Assembly: GCA_016763875.1 (NCBI GenBank)
Contig: JAESSZ010000462.1
Span: forward strand, 1-10,554
From: Nannocystaceae bacterium
Lineage (GTDB): Bacteria > Myxococcota_A > Polyangia > Nannocystales > Nannocystaceae
Direction of reading: 5' to 3'
DNA length: 10,554 bases
Shown here: positions 1-7,564 of the stretch, one piece after another
How positions within the stretch are numbered: the stretch's first letter is position 1
How the letters are laid out: every line of letters starts with the position of its first letter
Position numbers and translations under genes: made by a program
Notes under the pieces: generated by a model
Databases searched by the model: none
What the model was told of the DNA's origin: nothing
The model's input: only the letters and a program-made list of their open reading frames with translations

Positions 1-747
1 ACCGCCGCTGACATGGCGCCGACGCCCGCGACGCCCCCTCAGACTCCCGATGTTCCTGCCGCCGCCACGGACGAGGACGCCGCCGGGAAGTCGGACTCCG
101 AATCTAGCGGTTCCCCGACAGATGTCGCGGACAAGGAGCCGCCCGTCGCTCCAACGATTGATGCCCCGCTGGATATCCCGCCGCCGCTGTATCGCGGGCG
201 TGGCATGGTGATCACAGGCGGTGTGCTTGGTGCGATTGGGCTCATCGCAAAGTTCGCTACGACTTACCAAGCCTTTGCGGCGGTTCGCCGCGGCAACCCG
301 CAGGAAACGGGGGCCGAGGCCATTGTTGCTGGAAGTCTGGTCTACAACCCCATTCTCGGCATCGGGCTAGGCTTGGTCGGTGGCGGGCTCGCTCAGCGCG
401 GCGAGTGGGACGCACACCACGAGCTCTTCGACACCGCGGCGCATTCCCCAAGAATGAAAAAGTCGCGGCGCAAGCTCGGGTGGGGTCTGTTCGGTGGCGG
501 CATGGCCCTGTGGGGGCTCACGCGCCTGGCCTCGCTTGGTTGCAAGAACGACGGGTGCGCGGTGGGCACGTTGGAGTTTGGCTACTACACGGCATTGGCT
601 CTGACCGTCCCTGGTATCGCGCTGGCGTCGTGGGGCACCGGGCACGACAACTACAAGCGACGCTTCGGAAAGATCAAACGATCGAAAATCTCGCTGTCCC
701 CAACAGCGGGCCGTACGTTGGGCCTGTCTGCCTCCGGGCGCTTCTAG
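1..747 (+). CDS. Multi-spanning membrane protein of unknown function (5' end outside window)
   Basis: The reading frame is open from the first base of the window. The ATG at 13 is therefore only a possible start, and the gene probably begins upstream. Numbering from that ATG (244 aa), residues 1-58 are a Pro/Ala/Asp/Ser-rich, presumably disordered segment. About four hydrophobic Gly-rich stretches follow, near 64-82, 104-126, 155-175 and 185-207. They are separated by a charged loop (about 128-154, with a basic KKSRRK patch) and a short loop with Cys177 and Cys182 that could form a disulfide. The tail is basic (about 214-224) and ends in LSASGRF. I recognise no enzymatic motif. Many myxobacterial genomes carry hypothetical membrane proteins of this build, but no function can be given. 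It converges on the downstream acetyltransferase gene with a 4-bp overlap at the stop codons. Coding status is well supported by length and hydrophobic pattern; function is unknown. Confidence 0.75.
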   Translation, partial: TAADMAPTPATPPQTPDVPAAATDEDAAGKSDSESSGSPTDVADKEPPVAPTIDAPLDIPPPLYRGRGMVITGGVLGAIGLIAKFATTYQAFAAVRRGNPQETGAEAIVAGSLVYNPILGIGLGLVGGGLAQRGEWDAHHELFDTAAHSPRMKKSRRKLGWGLFGGGMALWGLTRLASLGCKNDGCAVGTLEFGYYTALALTVPGIALASWGTGHDNYKRRFGKIKRSKISLSPTAGRTLGLSASGRF

Positions 748-1376
748 AGTTTCTCGTCGACGCGTTTGCCGTCGCGTTTGATGATCCGGGCGGGCACGCC
801 CCCGACGACGCAGTTGGGCGGGATATCCTTGGTGACCACGGCGTTTGCACCGACGATCACGTTATCGCCGATTGTGATCCCGCCCAGCACCTTGGCGCCC
901 GGCATGATCTTCACGTTGTTCCCGATCCGTGGCTTGTCGTCGCCAAAGTTCGTGCCGATCGTGACCTGCTGACTGACGAGGCAATCGTCGCCGATACTCT
1001 CGGCCAGGATATGGGACGAGTCGCCGTGCAAGATGAAAAATCCCTTGCCGAGCGAGTCCGTGTTGAGGTGCAAGCCGGCGAGTGGCTTGAACACGCGGCG
1101 CATCAACATGGACGCGCTACGTTCCGCGATCGGGCGCCCAACAGCCTCCTGGCGAGAGAAGAACAGCGTCCTGAACTCTTTCAAGGACCCGAAAGTTTGT
1201 AGAAAGGCGTCGGCTTCCGAAGGCTCGCCCGGTCCGCCGAAGTCGATCCACCGCCGAAGGTCACGACGCACGTCCTCGCGGGCAGAACTTGCCTTGTGCA
1301 TCCCATAGGCTGGCCAGAACTTCACCCAGCGAGCGGCTTTCCGCATCATCTCGGCGCAGCATATCGCATCCGACAT
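744..1376 (-). CDS. Serine acetyltransferase-like hexapeptide-repeat O-acetyltransferase
   Basis: This is a left-handed beta-helix (LbetaH) acyltransferase that would use acetyl-CoA. The frame opens at a GTG at 1403 (219 aa; numbering here is from that codon). I prefer the ATG at 1376 (residue 10, giving 210 aa), which has a weak GGGA five bases upstream. ATGs at residues 19 and 20 are also possible. The N-terminal half (about 20-110) is helical and charged. Hexapeptide turns run from about 117 to 207: IGDDCLVSQQVTIG, IGNNVKIMPGAKVLGG, ITIGDNVIVGANAVVTKDIP, then the classic NCVVGGVPARIIK end. His126 in FILHGD matches the catalytic His of CysE-type enzymes. By eye, the CysE Asp143/His145 positions are His112/Asn114 here, and the CysE GGTGK loop is missing. 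It may therefore acetylate a sugar rather than serine, as WcaB-like proteins do. That is inference; the family call is firm, the substrate unknown. Confidence 0.88.
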   Translation of the reverse strand: MSDAICCAEMMRKAARWVKFWPAYGMHKASSAREDVRRDLRRWIDFGGPGEPSEADAFLQTFGSLKEFRTLFFSRQEAVGRPIAERSASMLMRRVFKPLAGLHLNTDSLGKGFFILHGDSSHILAESIGDDCLVSQQVTIGTNFGDDKPRIGNNVKIMPGAKVLGGITIGDNVIVGANAVVTKDIPPNCVVGGVPARIIKRDGKRVDEKL

Positions 1377-1406
1377 TGCAGTCCCGAGGCTGTACTCTGA
1401 CACGCG

Positions 1407-2681
1407 ATGAGACCCGCACTTGTATCTGGATTGGCGTCGCTTCTGGTCTGTACCGCCTGTTCCGGGGACGACAGCGGCGATAGTGGCGGAGACGGTCCTG
1501 GTAGCGGGGACAGCTCGACCGCAGATCCCACGAGTGTCGGGTCGGGCGACGAGGCCGCAACGCCGCAGACGAGCGAAGGCAGCACCGCCTCCGAGCCAGA
1601 CTCGAGTGGCGCGGACACGGAAGGTCCTGGCGAGCCAACGTTGTGTTGGACAGTCGAGGCACTCGGGGTCTTGGCGGAGCCTCCCGGTGGCATGGCTGTT
1701 TACGACAGTGATGGCGACGGGAGCGAAGAGCTGTGGGCGTGGAGCGTTTCGGTCGATCTCTCGTCGACAGAACTCACTCGGCTGGCCTTGGGACCGGAGG
1801 AGGTCGTCACGTTACCCGGTGCGTTTGTGGCACTGGCGGATTTCGACGGCGACGACAACCTCGATGCACTGATGGAGGATTCTCCGGGCGCATGGTCGAT
1901 CTACTTCGGAACCGGTCTCGACTTCGGCGGTGCGGCGACGACAGTCGACGCACCCGAGGGACGCATCGTCGGCGTGTTCGATCTCAACGGCGACGGTAGT
2001 GCTGACCTCGTGCAGGGGCTCACGTCAAACTCGCTGGGCGGATCGCTGTGGATGGGGAGTGGTGTGTTCGCGACGGGGACCACACTCGGGGTGCCCGCGC
2101 AAACGAGCATGGACGCATTCCCCGTGTCTGGGAGCACCGACCTATTCGCACTTCGTTCGCAGCCCGCACCTGGTAACCGCGGCTGCAATGACAACCGCAT
2201 CGATACTCTGTCGTTCGTAGGGGCGGCGCTGGCCACTTCGGCGACCGGGCCGATGGCGCAGTGGGAGCCTCCCTTGGCCGTCATCGATGTGACCGGGGAG
2301 GGGAGTCCCGACGTATTTGTGGTCGCCTGCGACGGGATCCCGTCCGTGACCAACCTGCGACTGCTGACGGACGTGGGCGAGGGGACCCTGGTGGAGTCGA
2401 CGGTTGTCGACAACGTGCAGTGGGCGACGGTGGCCGATGTTGATGGCGATGGCTCGCTCGACGTTGTGTGGGGCGACGAAGTCGAGGGCGAGATGCTCGT
2501 GCGTCTAGACGTGACGACGCCGGAGGGGACGGAGTCCACCGGGGTCGCAGCGGGAACGGTGGAACACAACGCCGTGCGGGTCGCCGATTTGGACGGCGAT
2601 GGAGACCAGGAGATTCTTCGCGCCATCGAGATCGACGGAGAAATCCACATCGATCGTATTGCGGTCGTCGACTGCGATTAG
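1407..2681 (+). CDS. FG-GAP/VCBS-repeat lipoprotein
   Basis: This is a predicted secreted lipoprotein of 424 aa. Residues 1-17 form a short signal peptide, and VCTAC puts the lipidated cysteine at Cys18 (an unusual Cys at -3, but Ala at -1). Residues 19-78 are a low-complexity Ser/Asp/Gly/Thr linker, as is common in myxobacterial surface lipoproteins. From about 80 to the end there are six spaced Asp-rich loops of the FG-GAP/VCBS type: DSDGDG (100-105), DFDGDD (145-150), DLNGDG (192-197), DVTGEG (294-299), DVDGDG (344-349) and DLDGDG (394-399). In this family such loops bind Ca2+ and the repeats fold as blades of a beta-propeller; spacing of about 45-50 residues fits one loop per blade, with one wider gap (197-294). 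Cys80, 260, 308 and 423 could make disulfides. No catalytic motif is visible; an adhesive or scaffold role is likely. The ATG at 1407 is the only start that keeps the signal peptide, and it has no clear Shine-Dalgarno. The gene is divergent from the acetyltransferase. Confidence 0.9.
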   Translation: MRPALVSGLASLLVCTACSGDDSGDSGGDGPGSGDSSTADPTSVGSGDEAATPQTSEGSTASEPDSSGADTEGPGEPTLCWTVEALGVLAEPPGGMAVYDSDGDGSEELWAWSVSVDLSSTELTRLALGPEEVVTLPGAFVALADFDGDDNLDALMEDSPGAWSIYFGTGLDFGGAATTVDAPEGRIVGVFDLNGDGSADLVQGLTSNSLGGSLWMGSGVFATGTTLGVPAQTSMDAFPVSGSTDLFALRSQPAPGNRGCNDNRIDTLSFVGAALATSATGPMAQWEPPLAVIDVTGEGSPDVFVVACDGIPSVTNLRLLTDVGEGTLVESTVVDNVQWATVADVDGDGSLDVVWGDEVEGEMLVRLDVTTPEGTESTGVAAGTVEHNAVRVADLDGDGDQEILRAIEIDGEIHIDRIAVVDCD

Positions 2682-2761
2682 ACCATTCCTCCTGGCCGAT
2701 CGTTGGCCTGCCGCAAGTGAAAGATGCGTGCGGCCGGCAGCGTTCCGGCAGCACGTACGGC

Positions 2762-2766
2762 GAAAG
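2762..2766 (+). promoter_or_regulatory. Probable ribosome binding site for the PF09826-type lipoprotein
   Basis: GAAAG lies eight bases before the ATG at 2775. No comparable purine run lies at suitable distance before the in-frame ATGs at 2724 or 2787. This supports 2775 as the start, although the match is weak. Confidence 0.4.
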
Positions 2767-2774
2767 ACCGACCG

Positions 2775-4793
2775 ATGGGCCTCGACATGACTCCGACACG
2801 ATTCCTCGCGCTTCTGACCACTGTCACACTGGTGGGTGCCTGTGCACATCGCGGTAAAGGCGCGAGTCCGGCGGGCGACGCCCCGAAGATCACGGCGAAA
2901 GCGAAGAAGGCGGTCGCGGAGGTTACCGACACACGCAAGTCGGAGACGCTGGCACGATTCAAGTCGAGCAAAGAACTCGGGCGGTATCTTGAGCAGAACC
3001 GCGGAAAATTCAGAGACGGGTTCGCCCAACAGCCTGAGAATGAGGAGGTCTCAGCAATGCCGATGGCCGATCCGGCGTCCGCCCCAGCGTCAAAATCTAA
3101 AGTGGCGGCCAAGAGTGCCGTTGCCTCCGAAGACGACGGCGACTCCATTACCAACACCCAGGAGCAGGGCGTGGACGAGGGGGGCATCGTCAAGACCCAC
3201 GGAGATCACCTTGTTGTTCTGCGGCGCGGCCGGTTGTTCACCGTCGACCTCGGCCGCAAGTCCATGCGTCCGATCTCCGCAGTGTCGGTGAGTCCCGAGC
3301 CGGGACACGATGGCTGGTACGACGAGATGCTGATCCACGACGACACGATTGTGATCGTCGGTTTCAGCTACCAGGCCAACGCGACCGAGATCGGGTTGTT
3401 CGACATCAACGATGCGGGCCAGTTGCGTCATCGGGACACCTTCTTCTTGCGCAGCAACGACTATTACTCGTCGCGCAACTACGCCAGCCGACTGCTTGGT
3501 GACAAGCTCGTCTTCTATATGCCCTACGCGCTCGGGGGCTCATTCGATGAACGTAGTCCGAACCTGCCGGGGGTCATGCCCTGGAACAAGGGGCAGACTC
3601 GGTTCGACGACTGGGACACCATCGTCGACGCGACCGAGATCTATCGCCCGATTCAGGAGACCGATAGCCCGGTGCTGCACACTGTGGTGACGTGCGATCT
3701 CGGACGACGCGACGTCCACTGCGATGCCAAGGGCATCATTGGACCGTACGGGCGCAGCTTCTACGTGTCGCAGAACGCGGTCTACGTTTGGGTCCACGAT
3801 GGTGCGGGTGGTGCTGCGGCGGCGGACAAAACGCCCCCTGGCGCGGTGTATCGCTTCCCACTCGACGGGGGCGATCCGGGGGCGTTACGGGTCTGGGGCG
3901 CGCCGATTGACCAGTTCTCGTTCAAGGAGTCTTCGGATGGCTTCCTCAACGTTGTGGTCATGGCCGATAGCGCTGGCGATCAAATGTGGGGCTCCGAGTT
4001 CGCCAACCAGGATGTGGCGATGATGCGAGTTCCGACCGCAGCGATGATGCATGGTGTGCACACTGTCAACGCATCAGCCTATTTCGATTTGCCGGAGCCC
4101 ACAGGTAATGGCTACGCGTTTCAGAACAGGTTCATTGGCGACAAACTACTGTACGGACGTGGTTCAGGATGGGGTGGGCCGTCACAGGGGGACGCGTCTC
4201 TGAACGTGTTTTCGGTGTCACGACGAGAGCAGCCGACGAGGGTCTTGCTTCCCCATGGTGTTGATAGGATTGAGGCGATGGGGGACGCCGCAGTGGTCGT
4301 GGGGACCGACGGGAGAAACCTGCACTTTACCTCGCTCGATCTTCATCGCGGTGCTTCGGTGGCGGGTGAGTTTGTCCAGCCCAACGCGGCCCAAGGCGAG
4401 TTGCGGAGCCACGGGTTTTTCTTCAAGCCCTCCGCGCCCGGCGACGGCACGCTTGGCCTGCCGATCCGCCGCAGCGGGGCGCCCGGATACGAGCATCTCG
4501 TGCATGGCTCCGCCGAGATCATGTTCCTCGACGTGCAGGACCTCAACTTTCGCCGACTCGGTACGCTGGCCAGCGATCCCAACGCGGGGCAGGACGACAA
4601 ATGCGAGGTCAGTTGCGTGGACTGGTATGGCAACGCGCGCCCGATCTTCTACAAGGGTCGTGTGTTCGCGTTGCTAGGCTATGAGCTAGTGGAGGGCACG
4701 CTTGGACGCGGTGGCATTCGTGAAGTCGACCGGGTGAACATGCTCGGGCTCATCAACGGGCGGCGGCGGGGCGTGATTTGGAAGAACTTGTGA
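2775..4793 (+). CDS. Beta-propeller domain lipoprotein (PF09826 type)
   Basis: This is a predicted secreted lipoprotein of 672 aa. The frame is open back to an ATG at 2724, but that start would put 17 Arg/Ala-rich residues before the signal peptide. I chose 2775, with 2787 as the alternative. Residues 5-22 are a signal peptide, and LVGAC gives lipidated Cys23. Residues 24-125 are a Lys/Ala/Glu- and Ser/Ala-rich linker. Residues 127-159 carry the signature of the secreted beta-propeller family PF09826: TNTQEQGVDEGGIVKTHGDH, then a hydrophobic strand and LFTVDL. The rest (160-670) is strand-rich with repeated D-x-hydrophobic-VVVG blade patterns (for example 189-196, 450-460, 501-509 and 577-586). 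Cys307/316 and Cys610/614 are candidate disulfide pairs. The family is distantly related to WD-40 propellers and has no known enzymatic activity; a binding or scaffold role is inferred. The gene lies 93 bp after the FG-GAP lipoprotein on the same strand and could share its transcript. Confidence 0.88.
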   Translation: MGLDMTPTRFLALLTTVTLVGACAHRGKGASPAGDAPKITAKAKKAVAEVTDTRKSETLARFKSSKELGRYLEQNRGKFRDGFAQQPENEEVSAMPMADPASAPASKSKVAAKSAVASEDDGDSITNTQEQGVDEGGIVKTHGDHLVVLRRGRLFTVDLGRKSMRPISAVSVSPEPGHDGWYDEMLIHDDTIVIVGFSYQANATEIGLFDINDAGQLRHRDTFFLRSNDYYSSRNYASRLLGDKLVFYMPYALGGSFDERSPNLPGVMPWNKGQTRFDDWDTIVDATEIYRPIQETDSPVLHTVVTCDLGRRDVHCDAKGIIGPYGRSFYVSQNAVYVWVHDGAGGAAAADKTPPGAVYRFPLDGGDPGALRVWGAPIDQFSFKESSDGFLNVVVMADSAGDQMWGSEFANQDVAMMRVPTAAMMHGVHTVNASAYFDLPEPTGNGYAFQNRFIGDKLLYGRGSGWGGPSQGDASLNVFSVSRREQPTRVLLPHGVDRIEAMGDAAVVVGTDGRNLHFTSLDLHRGASVAGEFVQPNAAQGELRSHGFFFKPSAPGDGTLGLPIRRSGAPGYEHLVHGSAEIMFLDVQDLNFRRLGTLASDPNAGQDDKCEVSCVDWYGNARPIFYKGRVFALLGYELVEGTLGRGGIREVDRVNMLGLINGRRRGVIWKNL

Positions 4794-5018
4794 TCGTGTG
4801 AAGCGGCCGAGGTTCAGGCGGCAGCAGCGCAGGTGAACCCGAACCGGGTCGACGTCCTACACTGTCGCCCATCGTGCACATGCGGATAGTGCTCGGGGGC
4901 ACGTTGGGGCGGATAAGGACGCCCAAGCGTGCTCGGGTCCGCGCAGCTTGCGTGCTCATCGCACGTGACCGCGCTATCCTCGGGCCCTACGTTGCCTCTC
5001 AAGGACTGCTGCCTAAAC
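4794..5018 (+). other. 225-bp non-coding gap before the 844-aa lipoprotein gene
   Basis: I see no convincing coding sequence here. Frames that run through it are poor continuations of flanking genes. The gap holds small dyads: GGTTCA/TGAACC at 4811-4816 and 4834-4839, an overlapping tight hairpin ACCCG-AAC-CGGGT at 4837-4849, and a bulged dyad TTGGGGCG/CGCCCAA at 4904-4926 around an 8-base loop. None is followed by a T-run. A 9-bp direct repeat GTGCTCGGG occurs at 4889-4897 and 4929-4937, exactly 40 bp apart. It is the longest gap in the lipoprotein run, so a promoter for the downstream gene is likely to lie here, but I cannot point to a good -35/-10 pair. Confidence 0.4.
5001..5005 (+). promoter_or_regulatory. 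Possible ribosome binding site for the 844-aa lipoprotein
   Basis: AAGGA lies 13 bases before the ATG at 5019. The spacing is long for a normal site, but it is the only Shine-Dalgarno-like run near this start. The start itself is set by the signal peptide that immediately follows. Confidence 0.3.
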
Positions 5019-7553
5019 ATGACGACGACCCGCGTTCCCTCCCGACTGCTGTTTGTTCTTACTGCGCTGTCGATGGCGGCCTGCGCCGATGACACGGGCT
5101 CGGGCGAAGGGTCGGCGGGTTCCACCGGGCCCGTGTCGACCGGTATCACGCTGAGCAACGGGAACGAGGACTCCACCGGCGACAACGACACGACGACCGA
5201 CGGTGGCATGGTCGACACGACTGTCGCGGACGACACGACGGGCTCCCAGCTTGGTTGCGAGACCATCCTTTGCGGCGACCCGGCGGTTTGTTGCGGCGGC
5301 GACGAAGAGTGCGTGCTCGGAGCATGCGTCGACGCTTGCGAGTTCGCGCGCTGCGGCGATGACCTCGACGTGTGCTGCGACGAGGGCGACGTTTGCCTGA
5401 TGCCACAGTGCGTGACCCCGGGCGACGAATGCGTCGACTCGTTCGACTGTCCCGAAGCACAGTTCTGCGAACCCACGCTCGGTCAGTGTCTTCCGCAGCA
5501 AGACCCTGTCGCATGCGAGCTCATCCCAGACTTCGACGAGGTCGAGGTCGAGGTCGAGTGGTCGATCATCGGTGTCGACCACGGCTCCGACTCCACGCCT
5601 GACCGCTGCGACCCTGATGTCGACAACAACTGCGACATCGTGGGCTCGCTGACGATGCCGCTGGTCGGCGATGTGGACGGCGACGGCCTACCAGAGGTCA
5701 TTCTCAACACCTGGGACGCAGTCGATCCCAACAACGGGAACGCAGACTTCTACGGGCATATTTTGGTGCTCGATGGCCAGACTGGCGACGTTCAGTTTCG
5801 CGTTCAGGAAAATATCGACAACGGGGAGTACGGCTCGTACGGCCGCTCCACGCCTGGCATCGCTGACGTCGACGACAACGGGCTACCGGACATCATCTAC
5901 GCGGGCCGACCACGAACCGGCATTGCACCTTTTCCTGGCAATTCCTCCCTGGTTCACGCTGTCAATGGCCTTGGTCAACAACTCTGGCGCTCGCACGATC
6001 CGGCCGGCGACGACTACTATCTCTACATTCGCAACGGTGGCGTCGCATTTGGCAACTGGGACAGCGATGACGCCTCGGAGATGGTTTTCGGCACGGCGGT
6101 GCTGGACAACGACGGCACGGTCGTATTCGACCAGGAGCATCCCAGTGGCCGTGGCGGGGCCGTGTACGGCAGCAGCGGAAACTACTGGGGTGGCATCTCA
6201 GCGATCGCCGACCTTGATGGCGACGGAATCGACGAGATCATCTCGGGCCGCGAAGCTTGGAGCGTGGACTGGCAGGAGGCGGTCGTCGGTCCCCCGACGG
6301 TCACCCTGACGCGGCTGTGGCCGGAAGGCGTTACCGACCTCTACAACGACGGGTATCCCGCCGTCGCCGACCTCGACCAGAACGGCACCCCCGAAGTCAT
6401 CGTTTCGGGTGGTGGCACGATGTACATCTTGAACGGACAGACGGGCGAGTTGTGGTGTGGCGTGGACTTCGACGGGGACGACTCCGACTGCTCAGCGGTC
6501 GGCGGTGACCCACTCCGGACCCAGCCGATCGCGCTCGGCGGAGACAACCTGCGCGGCGGCCCGCCGATCGTGGCTGACTTCGACGGCGATGGCCGGCCGG
6601 AGATCGGCGTGGCGGCGGACGACTCGTACACGGTGTTCGACCTCGCCCGTGAAGACGAGGAGATCGTGCAACCCGGTGGCGCTCCAGCGGCCCAGGACGG
6701 CGAGATCTTCGTGCGTTGGCAAAACACGACACAGGACGGCTCTGCGTCCACTGGCGCGTCGGTCTTCGACTTCCAGGGTGATGGCATCGCTGAAGTTGTG
6801 TACGGCGATGAGTGTTACCTCCGCGTGTACAGCGGCGATGATGGCGACGTGATTCTTGAGGTGCCGAACTCAAGCGCGACGATCCACGAGTATCCGGTTA
6901 TTGCCGACATCGACGATGACGGGCACACGGAACTTCTTGTGACCTCCAACGGCACCACCGCCGACGACGTCTGCACTGACCCAGGGTACGTGCCGCGACA
7001 CGGCTTGTTTGTCTACGGTGACCCCAGCGATCGGTGGTTGCGCACCCGTCAGGTCTGGAACAGCCACACCTACCACGTGACCAACTCGGACTCGACTGGC
7101 CTGTACCCGGCAGACGAGGAAGACAACTGGTCGCAACCCGGACTCAACAACTACCGGCAGAACGTGCAGGGCGTCGGCGTGTTCAACGCGCCGGACCTCA
7201 CGGTTCAACTGTCCGTGGGTACGAGCAACTGCCTTGAGGAAGAGTTCGAGGTCATCGCAACCGTTCGCAACGAAGGATCCATCGGCATCCAGCCAGGCAT
7301 GGTCGTCGCGCTTTTCTACGGCACTGACGCCAGCGGCGAGGAGATCAGCTCGCAGATGACGCCCGACGTCCTGCTTCCCGGCGACGAGGTCAGCCTGAGC
7401 TGGCTCGTGCCTGCGCCAGGCGGTATCCCGTTGGACTTCTTCGTATTCGTCGACAACGAGGACGGAGCGCCCGATGACGGTGCGCTGCTTGAGTGCAACG
7501 AGGACAACCAGACCAGCTCGGCGACCTCGGTATCCTGCAACATCCCTGGGTGA
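5019..7553 (+). CDS. Large lipoprotein: Cys-rich module, FG-GAP/VCBS repeats, CARDB-like C-terminus
   Basis: This is a predicted surface lipoprotein of 844 aa. The frame is open to 4929, but the ATG at 5019 directly begins a good signal peptide (residues 1-21) with lipobox SMAAC and lipidated Cys22. Residues 23-78 are a Gly/Ser/Thr/Asp linker. Residues 80-166 are Cys-rich, with a duplicated pattern C-x4-C-x(5,6)-CC-x5-C-x4-C (80-103 and 107-131) and a third, different unit (138-157). Residues 205-640 carry FG-GAP/VCBS Ca2+-type loops: DVDGDG (218), DVDDNG (283), DLDGDG (398), DLDQNG (451), DFDGDG (520), DFQGDG (584) and DIDDDG (630). This suggests a beta-propeller of about seven blades. A conserved-looking joiner with WNSHTYHVTNSD and PGLNNYRQN (680-715) leads to an Ig-like domain (725-843) resembling CARDB adhesion domains, with Cys738, 826 and 840. 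No catalytic residues were recognised. An adhesive or matrix-binding role is inferred from architecture only. Confidence 0.92.
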   Translation: MTTTRVPSRLLFVLTALSMAACADDTGSGEGSAGSTGPVSTGITLSNGNEDSTGDNDTTTDGGMVDTTVADDTTGSQLGCETILCGDPAVCCGGDEECVLGACVDACEFARCGDDLDVCCDEGDVCLMPQCVTPGDECVDSFDCPEAQFCEPTLGQCLPQQDPVACELIPDFDEVEVEVEWSIIGVDHGSDSTPDRCDPDVDNNCDIVGSLTMPLVGDVDGDGLPEVILNTWDAVDPNNGNADFYGHILVLDGQTGDVQFRVQENIDNGEYGSYGRSTPGIADVDDNGLPDIIYAGRPRTGIAPFPGNSSLVHAVNGLGQQLWRSHDPAGDDYYLYIRNGGVAFGNWDSDDASEMVFGTAVLDNDGTVVFDQEHPSGRGGAVYGSSGNYWGGISAIADLDGDGIDEIISGREAWSVDWQEAVVGPPTVTLTRLWPEGVTDLYNDGYPAVADLDQNGTPEVIVSGGGTMYILNGQTGELWCGVDFDGDDSDCSAVGGDPLRTQPIALGGDNLRGGPPIVADFDGDGRPEIGVAADDSYTVFDLAREDEEIVQPGGAPAAQDGEIFVRWQNTTQDGSASTGASVFDFQGDGIAEVVYGDECYLRVYSGDDGDVILEVPNSSATIHEYPVIADIDDDGHTELLVTSNGTTADDVCTDPGYVPRHGLFVYGDPSDRWLRTRQVWNSHTYHVTNSDSTGLYPADEEDNWSQPGLNNYRQNVQGVGVFNAPDLTVQLSVGTSNCLEEEFEVIATVRNEGSIGIQPGMVVALFYGTDASGEEISSQMTPDVLLPGDEVSLSWLVPAPGGIPLDFFVFVDNEDGAPDDGALLECNEDNQTSSATSVSCNIPG
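5538..5558 (+). repeat. Short tandem repeat (GAGGTC) x3.5
   Basis: Three and a half copies of GAGGTC lie inside the 844-aa lipoprotein gene and encode alternating Glu-Val (residues 174-180). They fall just between the Cys-rich module and the propeller. Gain or loss of a unit would add or remove two residues without a frameshift. Confidence 0.85.
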
Positions 7554-7564
7554 GCTGGCGGCAG

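Noticed and set aside
405..1202. A 265-codon open frame on the plus strand running through the end of the membrane protein and antisense to the acetyltransferase
   Set aside because: It is a by-product of GC-rich coding sequence. Its translation is Arg/His/Asp-rich without family motifs, while the two genes it crosses are well supported.
1901..2650. A 249-codon minus-strand open frame antisense to the 424-aa lipoprotein gene
   Set aside because: The Ser/Pro/Thr-rich product is what the reverse strand of Asp/Gly/Val-rich FG-GAP repeats gives. It has no motif, and the sense gene is clear.
2708..2740. Dyad CTGCCG/CGGCAG between the first two lipoprotein genes as a terminator
   Set aside because: The stem is only 6 bp, the loop is long, and no T-run follows. 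It is within what GC-rich sequence gives by chance.
4948..4980. Promoter-like TTGCGT and TATCCT before the 844-aa lipoprotein
   Set aside because: The spacing is 21 bp, too long for a sigma-70-type promoter, and the -10 box is a poor match. A GGCACG near 4898 does not have the TTGC needed for a sigma-54 site.
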